Shown piece by piece: positions 1 through 7,793 of a DNA stretch of 64,000 bases. Numbering within the stretch: the first letter of the stretch is position 1; every line of letters starts with the position of its first letter. The translations under genes and the position numbers were made by a program. Source of the stretch: Dokdonella_A sp014338185 (GTDB lineage: Bacteria > Pseudomonadota > Gammaproteobacteria > Xanthomonadales > Rhodanobacteraceae); contig SZOS01000005.1 in assembly GCA_030263295.1 (NCBI GenBank), forward strand, positions 34,487-98,486. Reading direction: 5' to 3'. The notes below the pieces were generated by a model, which worked only from the letters and a program-made list of their open reading frames with translations, was not told where the DNA came from and did not search any database.

Positions 1-485
1 CGCGTCATCTCGGTCGCCACCAGCGGACCCAGGTCCTCGTCGGCGATGGTGCGCTTGCGCTCGACGAAACGGCTCACCGAACGGCCAAAGCCCATCGTGA
101 GGTCCTGCAGCTCGCACTCGCCGCCCTGGTCGCAGATCGGGCAATCCAGCGGATGGTTGATGAGAAGGAATTCGAGCGCATTGCGTTGGCCGGCCAGCGC
201 CTTGGCCGACTGCGTCCACACGCGCATGCCATCGGCGACCGGTGTGGCGCAGGCGGGTGCGGGCTTGGGCACCATGCGCCCGCCCATCTCGATCTCGACC
301 ATGCACTCGCGGCAATTGGCCGCGATCGGCAGCTTCTTGTGGTAGCAGAAGCGCGGGATCGCGATGCCGGCCTTGTCGGCGGCCTGGATGATCATCGAGT
401 TCTTCGGCACCACCAGTGACTGGCCGTTGATCTCGATCGTGACGTGATCCGGCGGCACGCCGGGGACTGCGGGCTGGGCGCTCAT
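1..485 (-). CDS. nuoG: NADH-quinone oxidoreductase subunit G, N-terminal part (cut by window edge)
   Basis: This is the large iron-sulfur subunit of respiratory complex I, on the cytoplasmic peripheral arm between NADH/FMN and quinone. Only the first 161 residues are in the window. A ferredoxin-like [2Fe-2S] set is visible at C47, C58, C61 and C79, followed by the CPICDQGGEC motif of the NuoG N-terminal [4Fe-4S] region. The start gives MSAQPAVPG followed by a normal ferredoxin fold. It is the last nuo gene visible, 109 bases after nuoF. That gap is longer than elsewhere in the cluster and holds a GC-rich imperfect palindrome but no gene. Confidence 0.95.
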   Translation of the reverse strand, partial: MSAQPAVPGVPPDHVTIEINGQSLVVPKNSMIIQAADKAGIAIPRFCYHKKLPIAANCRECMVEIEMGGRMVPKPAPACATPVADGMRVWTQSAKALAGQRNALEFLLINHPLDCPICDQGGECELQDLTMGFGRSVSRFVERKRTIADEDLGPLVATEMT

Positions 486-594
486 GACTGCGGGGCCGGG
501 AAGCGGGATGCGGTAAGCGGCAGGCCGGCGGGCCGGCCACGGTGGGTTGTGGCCACTGCCACGTCGCTGCGGGCCGCGTCATGCCGATGCCGGT

Positions 595-1905
595 TCATGC
601 GGCGGCTCCGACGCGATCGTCGACGATCGAGCGACCGTTCCTGATGAAGTATTCGAACTCGGGCCAGAAATGCCGCAGCATGCCCTGCACCGGCCATGCC
701 GCCGCCTCGCCGAACGCGCAGATGGTGTGACCTTCGATCTGGCCCGTGACCTCGCGCAACAGGTCGAGGTCTTCCAGTCGCGCCTGGCCGTTGACGATGC
801 GCGTGAGCATGCGCTGCATCCAGCCGGTGCCTTCGCGGCAGGGCGTGCACTGGCCGCAGCTCTCCTTCATGTAGAAGCGGCTGATGCGCTGGCAGGCACG
901 CACCATGCAGGTGGTTTCATCCATCACGATGACCGCGCCCGAACCCAGGCCCGAGCCGGCCTTCTGGATCGCGTCATAGTCCATCGTGAGGTCCATCATC
1001 ACCGCCGCCGGCAGCACCGGCATCGACGATCCGCCCGGGATCACCGCCTTGAGGCGATGGCCGTTGCGCACGCCGCCGGCCATCTCCAGCAGGTCGCGGA
1101 ATGGCGTGCCGAGCTTGATCTCGAAGTTGCCCGGATTGTTGACGTGGCCGGATACCGAGAACACCTTGGGCCCGCCGTTGTTGGGCTTGCCCTGCGCGAG
1201 GAACCACTCGGCGCCCTTGTTGAGGATGCTCGGCACCGAGGCGTAGGTCTCGGTGTTGTTGATCGTGGTCGGCTTGCCGTACAGGCCGAAATTGGCCGGG
1301 AACGGCGGCTTGAAGCGCGGCAGGCCCTTCTTGCCCTCGAGCGACTCCATCAGCGCGGTTTCCTCGCCGCAGATGTAGGCGCCGGCGCCGAGCGCGCCAT
1401 GAATGTCGACGTCGATGCCCGAACCCTGGATGTTCTTGCCGAGCAGCCCCGCGGCATAGGCCTCCTTGAGCGCGGCCTCGAAGTGCTCGAACGGCTCGTG
1501 GTGGAACTCGCCGCGCATGTAGTTGTAGGCCACGCTGGTGCCGGTCGCGTAGCAGGCGATCGCGAGCCCCTCGACCACCGCATGCGGGTTGAAGCGCAGG
1601 ATGTCGCGATCCTTGCAGGTGCCGGGCTCGGACTCGTCCGAATTGCACAGCATGTACTTCTGCATCGTGCCCTTGGGCATGAACGACCACTTCAGCCCGG
1701 TCGGAAAGCCCGCGCCGCCGCGGCCACGCAAGCCGCTCTTCTTGAGCTCGTCGATGATCGACGCGGGATCGGGCTTGTCGGCGAGGATCTTCTTCCACGC
1801 CTTGTAGCCGTCAACCTTCAGGTAGTTGTCCAGCGTCCACGGCTGCTCGAAATGCAGCGTCGTGTAGACGACCTGGTGTTCCTGGGGTGGATTGCCGTAT
1901 GCCAT
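595..1905 (-). CDS. nuoF: NADH-quinone oxidoreductase subunit F
   Basis: This complex I subunit binds NADH and FMN and carries a [4Fe-4S] cluster, making it the electron entry point. The 436-residue protein has the glycine-rich nucleotide site GRGGAGFPTGLKW near residue 70 and the cluster motif ESCGQCTPCREG with cysteines at 350, 353 and 356; a fourth cysteine lies in HTICAFG. Length is normal for the family. It follows nuoE by 53 bases on the same strand. The start at MAYGNPPQ is the only good one before the conserved region. Confidence 0.97.
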   Translation of the reverse strand: MAYGNPPQEHQVVYTTLHFEQPWTLDNYLKVDGYKAWKKILADKPDPASIIDELKKSGLRGRGGAGFPTGLKWSFMPKGTMQKYMLCNSDESEPGTCKDRDILRFNPHAVVEGLAIACYATGTSVAYNYMRGEFHHEPFEHFEAALKEAYAAGLLGKNIQGSGIDVDIHGALGAGAYICGEETALMESLEGKKGLPRFKPPFPANFGLYGKPTTINNTETYASVPSILNKGAEWFLAQGKPNNGGPKVFSVSGHVNNPGNFEIKLGTPFRDLLEMAGGVRNGHRLKAVIPGGSSMPVLPAAVMMDLTMDYDAIQKAGSGLGSGAVIVMDETTCMVRACQRISRFYMKESCGQCTPCREGTGWMQRMLTRIVNGQARLEDLDLLREVTGQIEGHTICAFGEAAAWPVQGMLRHFWPEFEYFIRNGRSIVDDRVGAAA

Positions 1906-1958
1906 GTCGAAGTCGTGGATGCGTGGAATCGGTCCGGGGTGGGAGCGGGTGATGCCGC

Positions 1959-2486
1959 CTACTTGAGCTCATCGAGGATCTGGTCGACCTGCGCCAGCGT
2001 GAGCTTCTCGTGATAGTGGCCGTTGACCACCATCATCGGCGCTCCGCAGCACGCGGCCAGGCACTCCTCTTCCTTCTTGAGGTAGATGCGGCCGTCGCTG
2101 CTGCTCTCGCCCAGCTTGATGCCGTACTTGGCCTCGCAGTGGCGCACGATCTCCTCGGCACCGTTGAGCCAGCACGAGATGTTGGTGCAGATCGCCACGT
2201 TGTTGCGCCCGACCGGCGTGGTCTCGAACATCGAATAGAACGTCGCGACCTCGTAGCCCCACACGGGCGGTAGGCCGAGATAGCGCGTGACCGCGGTGAT
2301 GAGCGCATCGGTGAGGTACCCGCCGTTCTGCTCCTGCGCGGCCCACAGCCCCTGGATCAGCGCCGAACGCTTGCGATCGGCCGGGAACTTGGTGAGCCAG
2401 TGGTCGATGTGCGCGCGCGTCTCGGCGCTCAGCGCGACCAGCGGGTCGACGTCCTTGACCTCGTTCCAGGTACCTGTGGGTTTCAT
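1959..2486 (-). CDS. nuoE: NADH-quinone oxidoreductase subunit E
   Basis: This is the thioredoxin-fold [2Fe-2S] subunit of complex I. It partners NuoF on the NADH-oxidising tip. The 175-residue product has the four ligands in CTNISC and CLAACCG, as expected for the 24-kDa subunit. The ATG (MKPTGTW) overlaps the nuoD stop codon in an ATGA, which implies translational coupling and fixes the start. The reading frame stays open far upstream, but that extension is only the shadow of nuoD. Confidence 0.96.
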   Translation of the reverse strand: MKPTGTWNEVKDVDPLVALSAETRAHIDHWLTKFPADRKRSALIQGLWAAQEQNGGYLTDALITAVTRYLGLPPVWGYEVATFYSMFETTPVGRNNVAICTNISCWLNGAEEIVRHCEAKYGIKLGESSSDGRIYLKKEEECLAACCGAPMMVVNGHYHEKLTLAQVDQILDELK

Positions 2487-3736
2487 CGGTCCACCTCCCC
2501 AAAAACCACATCGTAGGTGCCGATCATCGCCACCACGTCGGGCAGCATGTGGCCGCGCACGATCGTGTCCATCGACGACAGGTGGGCGAAGCTCGGTGCG
2601 CGGCAGTGCATGCGGAACGGCTTGTTGGCGCCATCGGACACCAGGTACACCGCGAATTCGCCCTTGGGAGCCTCGACCGCGGCGTAGGTCTCGCCCGCGG
2701 GCACCATGTAGCCTTCGGTGAACAGCTTGAAGTGGTGGATGAGCGCTTCCATGTCGCGCTTCATCTCCACGCGCGAGGGCGGCGCCACCTTGAAGTTGCG
2801 GGTGATGACCGGCCCCGGGTTGGCGCGCAGCCAACGCACGCACTGCTTGATGATGCGGTTGGACTGGCGCATCTCTTCCACGCGCACGAGGTAGCGGTCG
2901 TAGCAGTCGCCACGGCTGCCCACCGGGATGTCGAAATCGACCTCGGCATACCTGGCGTAGGGCTGCTTCTTGCGCAGGTCCCACTCGATGCCCGAGGCAC
3001 GCAGCATCGGCCCCGACATGCCCCACTGCAGCGCCTGCTCGGGCGACACGATGCCGATGTCGACCGTGCGCTGCTTCCAGATGCGATTGTCGGTGAGCAG
3101 CGTCTCGTATTCGTCGACGCGACGCGGGAAGTCGTCGGTGAATGCATCGAGGAAATCGAGCATCGACCCGTTGCGCCACTCGTTCAGGCGCTCCAGGTCC
3201 TGGCCCTTGTGCCACTTGGACTCGGCGTAACGCGGCATCACGTCGGGCAGGTCGCGGTAGACGCCGCCCGGGCGGTAATAGGCCGCATGCATGCGCGCGC
3301 CCGACACCGCCTCGTAGCAATCCATGAGCTCTTCGCGATCACGGAACGCGTACAGGAACACCGCCATCGCCCCGAGATCGAGGCCGTTGGAACCCAACCA
3401 CATGAGGTGGTTGAGGATGCGTGTGATCTCGTCGAACAGCGTGCGGATCCACTGCGCGCGCTCGGGCACCTCGACGCCGAGCAGATTCTCGATCGCACGC
3501 ACGTAGGCGTGCTCGTTGCACATCATCGACACGTAGTCGAGGCGGTCCATGTAGCCGATCGAGTGGTTGAACGGCTTGGACTCGGCCAGCTTTTCGGTCG
3601 CGCGGTGCAGCAGGCCGATGTGCGGATCGACCCGCATCACGGTCTCGCCGTCGAGCTCCAGCACCAGGCGCAACACGCCGTGCGCAGCCGGATGCTGCGG
3701 GCCGAAGTTCATCGTGTAATTCTTGATTTCCTGCAT
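2483..3736 (-). CDS. nuoD: NADH-quinone oxidoreductase subunit D
   Basis: This 49-kDa-type subunit forms part of the quinone-binding pocket of complex I. The 417-residue protein begins MQEIKNYTMNFGPQHPAAHG, the classic N-terminal signature of the NuoD/HycE family, and carries the downstream GLLHRATEKL segment. Its length matches stand-alone NuoD rather than the fused NuoCD of enterobacteria. It lies 3 bases after nuoC and overlaps nuoE by four bases. Confidence 0.97.
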   Translation of the reverse strand: MQEIKNYTMNFGPQHPAAHGVLRLVLELDGETVMRVDPHIGLLHRATEKLAESKPFNHSIGYMDRLDYVSMMCNEHAYVRAIENLLGVEVPERAQWIRTLFDEITRILNHLMWLGSNGLDLGAMAVFLYAFRDREELMDCYEAVSGARMHAAYYRPGGVYRDLPDVMPRYAESKWHKGQDLERLNEWRNGSMLDFLDAFTDDFPRRVDEYETLLTDNRIWKQRTVDIGIVSPEQALQWGMSGPMLRASGIEWDLRKKQPYARYAEVDFDIPVGSRGDCYDRYLVRVEEMRQSNRIIKQCVRWLRANPGPVITRNFKVAPPSRVEMKRDMEALIHHFKLFTEGYMVPAGETYAAVEAPKGEFAVYLVSDGANKPFRMHCRAPSFAHLSSMDTIVRGHMLPDVVAMIGTYDVVFGEVDR

Positions 3737-3739
3737 GGC

Positions 3740-4480
3740 TTACTTTCCGTCCCGCGCCTTGGCTTCGGCCTGCGCCTGCTCGTAGCGCGAATCGTCGCGG
3801 ATCGTGCGCGGCACGGTGACGCGCGGCTGGACCGAGGCCACCGGCTCGTACACCACGCGCTTCTTGTCGGCGTCGTAGCGCACCTCGACATTGCCGATGA
3901 GCGGGAAGTCCTTGCGGAACGGATGGCCGACGAAACCGTAGTCGGTGAGGATGCGGCGCAGGTCGGGATGCCCCTCGAACACGATGCCGAACAGGTCGAA
4001 GGCCTCGCGCTCGAACCAGTTCACACCGGGCCACACCGGCACCAGCGAGGCAAGGCTGGGCAGTTCGTCATCGGCGCAGTACGCGCGCACGCGCAGGCGC
4101 TGGTTGTGCCTGATCGACAACAGGTGTGCCACCACGGCGAAACGGTGCGGCACGTGCGCCGGTCGGGGCCGCCCGGCCCAGCTGAAACGTCCCGGCCCGG
4201 CGCCTTCGACGCCGCGCGAGAAGCCCTGCCAGCTCGCCTCGTCGCCCTGCCACTCGACCTCGCCCCATGACAGATAGTCGACGCCACACAGGTCCATGAG
4301 CTGCTCGAACTGCAACTGCGGATCGTCGCGCAGCGTCATGGCCACGTTGAACCAGTTTTCGGGCAACACTTCGATCGTGGTCTGGCCACGCGCCTCGTCG
4401 ATGCGCGCACAGCGTGCGCCCAGACGGGCCTGGAGCAATTGCGCGAGGGCCGAGTGCGGCACTGGATCGGTTGCGGTCAT
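3740..4480 (-). CDS. nuoC: NADH-quinone oxidoreductase subunit C
   Basis: This 30-kDa-type subunit scaffolds the peripheral arm of complex I. The 246-residue protein has the family block around WFEREAFDLFGIVFEGHPDL and the C-terminal FRKDFPLIG. Two in-frame ATGs compete. The one at 4480 (MTATDPV) has a GGAGG ribosome site seven bases upstream and is preferred. The one at 4492 overlaps the nuoB stop by one base but has no ribosome site. The protein is separate from NuoD, as in Xanthomonadales. Confidence 0.95.
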   Translation of the reverse strand: MTATDPVPHSALAQLLQARLGARCARIDEARGQTTIEVLPENWFNVAMTLRDDPQLQFEQLMDLCGVDYLSWGEVEWQGDEASWQGFSRGVEGAGPGRFSWAGRPRPAHVPHRFAVVAHLLSIRHNQRLRVRAYCADDELPSLASLVPVWPGVNWFEREAFDLFGIVFEGHPDLRRILTDYGFVGHPFRKDFPLIGNVEVRYDADKKRVVYEPVASVQPRVTVPRTIRDDSRYEQAQAEAKARDGK

Positions 4481-4491
4481 CTGCGCCTCCA

Positions 4492-5046
4492 TCAGCGCGC
4501 GATCGTGTTGGTGCGGCGTATCTTCTGCTGCAGCTGCAGGATGCCGTGGATCAGCGCTTCCGCGGTCGGCGGACATCCGGGCACGTACACATCGACCGGC
4601 ACGATGCGGTCGCAACCGCGCACCACGGCATAGGAATAGTGGTAGTAGCCACCGCCATTCGCGCACGAGCCCATCGAGATCACCCACTTCGGGTCGGGCA
4701 TCTGGTCGTAGACCTTGCGCAGCGCGGGCGCCATCTTGTTGACCAGCGTGCCGGCCACGATCATCACGTCCGACTGGCGTGGACTCGGGCGATAGATCAC
4801 CCCGTAACGGTCCAGGTCCAGGCGCGCCGCGCTGGCGTGCATCATCTCGACCGCGCAACAGGCCAGCCCGAACGTGACCGGCCACATCGAGCCGGTACGC
4901 GCCCAGTTGATCAGCGCATCGAGCGAGGCGGTGGCAAAGCCGCGCTGGATCAGCGGGTTTTCGGCATCGGGTCGCAGGATGTCATCGACGACATCGACCG
5001 GCGCCGGGTTGTGCATCGACGCGCTGACACGGGACACAATGCTCAT
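4492..5046 (-). CDS. nuoB: NADH-quinone oxidoreductase subunit B
   Basis: This PSST-type subunit carries cluster N2, the last iron-sulfur centre before quinone. Its ligands are visible as the tandem C63-C64, C128 in SMGSCANGG and C158 in VPGCPPTAEAL. The length of 184 residues is normal. It sits between nuoA and nuoC in the usual order, 85 bases after the nuoA stop. Confidence 0.97.
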   Translation of the reverse strand: MSIVSRVSASMHNPAPVDVVDDILRPDAENPLIQRGFATASLDALINWARTGSMWPVTFGLACCAVEMMHASAARLDLDRYGVIYRPSPRQSDVMIVAGTLVNKMAPALRKVYDQMPDPKWVISMGSCANGGGYYHYSYAVVRGCDRIVPVDVYVPGCPPTAEALIHGILQLQQKIRRTNTIAR

Positions 5047-5131
5047 GCGACGGTCCTGGCAAGCTGATCACGCGAGGTGGCCACGCCGCCGCATGCGCAC
5101 GCGCATGCCGCCGCCACGCCGCGGTGGGGCC

Positions 5132-5494
5132 TCATTCCCATTCCAGCGCCCCCTTCTTCCACACATAGGCGAAGCCGAGCACGAGCAGGCCGAGGAACAG
5201 TCCCATCTCGACGAAGCCGACCAGGCCGAGGCTGCTGAACACGGTCGCCCACGGGAATACGAAGGCGATTTCGAGATCGAAGATGATGAACAGGATCGCG
5301 ATGAGGTAGTAGCGCACGTCGAAGCGCAGGCGCGAATCCTCGAACGCCTCGAAGCCGCACTCGTAGGCCGAGGCCTTCTCACGATCGGGTCGCCGCGGGC
5401 CAAGCACGTTGCCGATGGCAATCAGGGCGACACCGATGATCGTCGCCACCACGAGGAACAACAGCACCGGAAAATATTCGGCCAGCACAGACAC
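5132..5494 (-). CDS. nuoA: NADH-quinone oxidoreductase subunit A
   Basis: This small membrane subunit of complex I has 120 residues and three hydrophobic helices (about 8-30, 62-84 and 90-110). The conserved motif YECGFEAF lies between helices 1 and 2 and the acidic FDLEIAF segment is in helix 2. It is the first gene of the nuo run. An AGGTGT-like ribosome site precedes MSVLAEYFP. I could not define a convincing promoter in the 70 bases between it and the hairpin downstream of tRNA-Leu. Confidence 0.95.
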   Translation of the reverse strand: MSVLAEYFPVLLFLVVATIIGVALIAIGNVLGPRRPDREKASAYECGFEAFEDSRLRFDVRYYLIAILFIIFDLEIAFVFPWATVFSSLGLVGFVEMGLFLGLLVLGFAYVWKKGALEWE

Positions 5495-5564
5495 CTCCGC
5501 GCCGTCGGCGCATCAGCGGTCGGGCCGGCGCAACCGGCACGACGACGGTAAAGAACGATCCGGA

Positions 5565-5595
5565 ACGACGATCGCCTGCCAACGGCGATCGTCGT
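5565..5595 (-). terminator. Stem-loop downstream of tRNA-Leu
   Basis: A perfect 12-base inverted repeat (arms 5565-5576 and 5584-5595) encloses a 7-base loop, 11 bases past the CCA end of tRNA-Leu. On the minus strand it is followed by a moderately T-rich stretch. It probably ends the tpiA-secG-tRNA transcript before nuoA. The U-tract is poor, so termination could be partial. Confidence 0.6.
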
Positions 5596-5606
5596 CCGCA
5601 TCAAAG

Positions 5607-5691
5607 TGGTGCCCAAGAGAGGACTCGAACCTCCACGGGTCTCCCCGCTACCACCTCAAGGTAGTGCGTCTACCAATTCCGCCACCTGGGC
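5607..5691 (-). tRNA. tRNA-Leu (anticodon GAG)
   Basis: This 85-base class II tRNA has a 7-bp acceptor stem with one G-U pair, a long variable arm, a GGTTCGA T-loop and an encoded CCA end. The anticodon loop TTGAGGT reads GAG, for CUC/CUU codons. It lies directly after secG, the same secG-tRNA-Leu neighbourhood known from E. coli (secG-leuU), and is probably processed from the secG transcript. Confidence 0.97.
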
Positions 5692-5712
5692 ACTGCCAAC
5701 TTTCCGTCCTTC

Positions 5713-6162
5713 CTACTTGCCGGGTTCGGGCGCGGCCGCAGGCGGTGGTGCCGCCGGCTTGTCGCCCTGCGCCGCCGGAGCAGCCGGTGCGGCCGGCTTG
5801 TCCGAGGCGGGTGCCGCGCTGGCCGCGGGCACGTCGCTCGTCGCCGCCGGTGCGGGCTCGGCCGGCTTGGCGGGCGTGGTGACGCCTGCCATCACGCCCA
5901 GGTCCGTGCTGGTCGGCCGATCGCCTGCCGTACGGCTCACGTACATGCCCATGCCGAGGCTGAGCAGGAAGAACAAACCGGCAAGCACCGCCGTGCTGCG
6001 CGACAGGAAGTTGGCCGAGCCGCGCGCACCGAAGACGGTCGCCGACGCGCCGCCGCCGAAGCCTGATCCCGCGTTGGCGCCCGCGCCACGCTGCAGGAGG
6101 ATCAGGACAGTCATGGCGACCGCCGTCAGCACATAAAGGACATTGGCAACGATAAACAGCAT
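5713..6162 (-). CDS. secG: Preprotein translocase subunit SecG
   Basis: This is the accessory inner-membrane subunit of the SecYEG channel. The 149-residue protein starts MLFIVANVLYVL and has two membrane helices (about 2-23 and 54-74) joined by the conserved glycine-rich loop GAGANAGSGFGGGAS. The family core ends near residue 80. The remaining 60 or so residues are an Ala/Pro/Lys-rich low-complexity tail. An in-frame upstream extension is ignored because the chosen ATG begins the first helix. It follows tpiA by 10 bases. Confidence 0.95.
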   Translation of the reverse strand: MLFIVANVLYVLTAVAMTVLILLQRGAGANAGSGFGGGASATVFGARGSANFLSRSTAVLAGLFFLLSLGMGMYVSRTAGDRPTSTDLGVMAGVTTPAKPAEPAPAATSDVPAASAAPASDKPAAPAAPAAQGDKPAAPPPAAAPEPGK

Positions 6163-6172
6163 CTTGCACTCT

Positions 6173-6925
6173 TCACGAAACGGAGGCGGCAGCACCGATG
6201 GCGCGGAAATCCGCTGCCGACAATGACGCACCGCCGATCAAACCACCATCCACATCCCGCTGGCCGAACAGTTCGGCCGCATTGGCGGGTTTGACGCTGC
6301 CGCCATACAGGAGCCGCAGCGAGTCGGCGATTGTAGCATCGTGCCGCGCGAAAGTGTCACGCATGAAGGCGTGCACCTGCTGCGCCTGCTCCGGGGTCGC
6401 GGTGCGCCCAGTGCCGATCGCCCACACCGGCTCGTAGGCCACCACGGCCTGCGCGAACGCGGCGATGCCCGCGGCGGCGATGACTGCGTCGAGCTGGCGC
6501 CCCACGACCTCGCGCGTGAGGTCGGCCTCACGCTGCTGCAGGGTCTCGCCCACGCACAGGATCGGCACCAGCGCGGCCTGCTGTGCAGCGCTGAACTTCG
6601 CGGCGACGAGCGCATCATCCTCGCCGTGGTACTGGCGCCGCTCGGAATGCCCGACCAGCACGTAGCGGCAACCGATGTCCTTGAGCATCGAGGCGGCCAC
6701 TTCGCCGGTGTAGGCACCGCCGGCGTGCGCCGATACGTCCTGGGCGCCAAACGCCAGGCCGCTTGCCGCGTGGCGCGTCAGCAACAGGTCCAGGTAGGGA
6801 AACGGCGGCAGGACCGCAAGTTCGACCGCCCCGCCCGCATCGACCGCAATCGCATCGACGAGCTCGATCGCCATCGCACGCGAGCCGTGCATCTTCCAGT
6901 TTCCGGCAACCAGTGGTCGACGCAT
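6173..6925 (-). CDS. tpiA: Triose-phosphate isomerase
   Basis: This glycolytic enzyme interconverts dihydroxyacetone phosphate and glyceraldehyde 3-phosphate in the cytoplasm. The 250 residues show the substrate lysine in AGNWKMHGS, the catalytic His in VGHSERRQ and the catalytic Glu in AYEPVWAIGTG. The start MRRPLVAGNWKM is chosen because it matches the family and because the next upstream ATG lies inside the predicted -10 box at 6957-6962. It heads a tpiA-secG-tRNA-Leu unit. Confidence 0.97.
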   Translation of the reverse strand: MRRPLVAGNWKMHGSRAMAIELVDAIAVDAGGAVELAVLPPFPYLDLLLTRHAASGLAFGAQDVSAHAGGAYTGEVAASMLKDIGCRYVLVGHSERRQYHGEDDALVAAKFSAAQQAALVPILCVGETLQQREADLTREVVGRQLDAVIAAAGIAAFAQAVVAYEPVWAIGTGRTATPEQAQQVHAFMRDTFARHDATIADSLRLLYGGSVKPANAAELFGQRDVDGGLIGGASLSAADFRAIGAAASVS

Positions 6926-6956
6926 GGGATCGCGGGCCCGCTTCGAGAGGGCGGCC

Positions 6957-6986
6957 AGCATAGCCGCGCATGCGGCGCAGGCTCAA
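6957..6986 (-). promoter_or_regulatory. Predicted sigma-70 promoter of tpiA-secG
   Basis: On the minus strand TTGAGC (6981-6986) and TATGCT (6957-6962) are separated by 18 bases, placing a transcription start about 25 bases before the tpiA ATG. Position and both boxes are good; it is a sequence match only. Confidence 0.6.
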
Positions 6987-7038
6987 GCCGGCGGCTGCGG
7001 CGTGCGGCCGCAGACCGGCTGGTGACGTACATCGGGTT

Positions 7039-7113
7039 TGGTGGGCGGTGCAGGGATCGAACCTGCGACCCTTGCCGTGTGAAGGCAATGCTCTACCGCT
7101 GAGCTAACCGCCC
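7039..7113 (-). tRNA. tRNA-Val (anticodon CAC)
   Basis: This 75-base tRNA has acceptor GGGCGGT/ACCGCCC, a GGTTCGA T-loop and an encoded CCA. The anticodon loop TTCACAC reads CAC, for GUG codons. It is co-oriented with tRNA-Thr 70 bases upstream and probably shares its promoter at 7271-7299. Confidence 0.97.
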
Positions 7114-7183
7114 GGAACTGTTGCGACCGATTCCCGCGATGCGCCGCGGCGGCAACGCCGATGCGCTGCCGCCGCGCCGGATC

Positions 7184-7259
7184 TGGTGCCGGAGAAGGGA
7201 ATCGAACCCCCGACCCACGCATTACGAATGCGTTGCTCTACCAGCTGAGCTACTCCGGC
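7184..7259 (-). tRNA. tRNA-Thr (anticodon CGT)
   Basis: This 76-base tRNA has acceptor GCCGGAG/CTCCGGC, normal D and T arms and an encoded CCA. The anticodon loop TTCGTAA reads CGT, for ACG codons. It is the first gene of a two-tRNA unit with tRNA-Val. Confidence 0.97.
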
Positions 7260-7270
7260 GAGGGCCGCGG

Positions 7271-7299
7271 AGTATAGACACTCGCCCGTTGGGCGACAA
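7271..7299 (-). promoter_or_regulatory. Predicted promoter of the tRNA-Thr/tRNA-Val unit
   Basis: The minus strand has TTGTCG (7294-7299), a 17-base spacer and TATACT (7271-7276). The start would fall a few bases before the mature tRNA-Thr 5' end. Spacing is ideal and the -10 box nearly consensus. Confidence 0.75.
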
Positions 7300-7337
7300 C
7301 CGCCGGGCGGCTCCACGCGTACGTCGGCGCCGCCGGA

Positions 7338-7733
7338 TCACCAGCACTTGCCATTGCTTTCGGTGCCGGACTGGCCCTTGAAACCGGTGTTGGTCAGGGT
7401 CAGGTTCCCGCACTGGTCGGGCGCCTGCGCGCCTTGCGGCGTGGCGGTGAGCGTGTAGGTCTGGTCGCTGTTGCCCAAGGCCACGTCGACCGTGTAGTAC
7501 CCATTCTCCGAGCTGGTGCCAAGGCCGAGGTCGGCCATCGCGCCGTAGCGGTTGAGGCTGGTGAAACGGCGCTCCTGCGCCGCGGCCACACGCATGAGGA
7601 ACTCCTTGCCGTCGGCGCGCCGCGTCCGCAACACGTAGTTCGTGTAGCTGGGATACGCAATCGCAGCGAGGATCGCCACGATCGCCACCACGATCATGAG
7701 TTCGATCAGCGTGAAACCCCTGGCTTGCTTCAT
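7338..7733 (-). CDS. pilE: Type IV pilin-like protein PilE (minor-pilin operon)
   Basis: This 131-residue pilin family protein is exported to the inner membrane, processed by PilD and assembled in or at the tip of the type IV pilus. The prepilin site is clear: a 6-residue basic leader ending in RG, then F7 with Glu at mature position 5 (FTLIELMIVVAIVAILAAIA) and a hydrophobic helix. The two C-terminal cysteines (QCGN and GKCW) fit the pilin disulfide loop. The ATG at 7733 has a GGAG site. It is the last gene of fimT-pilVWXY1E, separated from pilY1 by a strong stem-loop. By position it is the minor PilE, not the main pilin. Confidence 0.9.
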   Translation of the reverse strand: MKQARGFTLIELMIVVAIVAILAAIAYPSYTNYVLRTRRADGKEFLMRVAAAQERRFTSLNRYGAMADLGLGTSSENGYYTVDVALGNSDQTYTLTATPQGAQAPDQCGNLTLTNTGFKGQSGTESNGKCW

Positions 7734-7748
7734 GTTTGCTCTCCTGCA

Positions 7749-7783
7749 GTGCATGCGGCCGCGGAGGATGCGACCGCATGCAC
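7749..7783 (-). repeat. 10-bp inverted repeat between pilY1 and pilE
   Basis: Perfect arms GTGCATGCGG (7749-7758) and CCGCATGCAC (7774-7783) flank a 15-base loop, in the 60-base gap between the pilY1 stop and the pilE start and directly beside the pilE ribosome site. It may be an RNA-processing or attenuation stem that sets pilE apart from pilY1 in expression. There is no U-tract, so a plain terminator is less likely. Confidence 0.6.
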
Positions 7784-7793
7784 GACCCTGTGG

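Noticed and set aside
486..594. GC-rich palindrome between nuoF and nuoG as an internal terminator
   Set aside because: No T-tract on the minus strand and an imperfect stem; nothing supports termination inside the nuo operon.
547..2013. Long open frame of 488 codons on the plus strand opposite nuoF
   Set aside because: It is antisense to an unmistakable nuoF, its translation is low-complexity His/Arg/Ala text typical of high-GC shadow frames, and it has no ribosome site or homology signal.
2549..4270. 573-codon plus-strand frame opposite nuoD/nuoC
   Set aside because: Shadow of two well-supported complex I genes; composition is that of an antisense frame of GC-rich coding DNA.
6926..6961. 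Upstream ATG giving a longer triose-phosphate isomerase
   Set aside because: That ATG is within the predicted TATGCT -10 box and the extra 12 residues are not part of the family N terminus.
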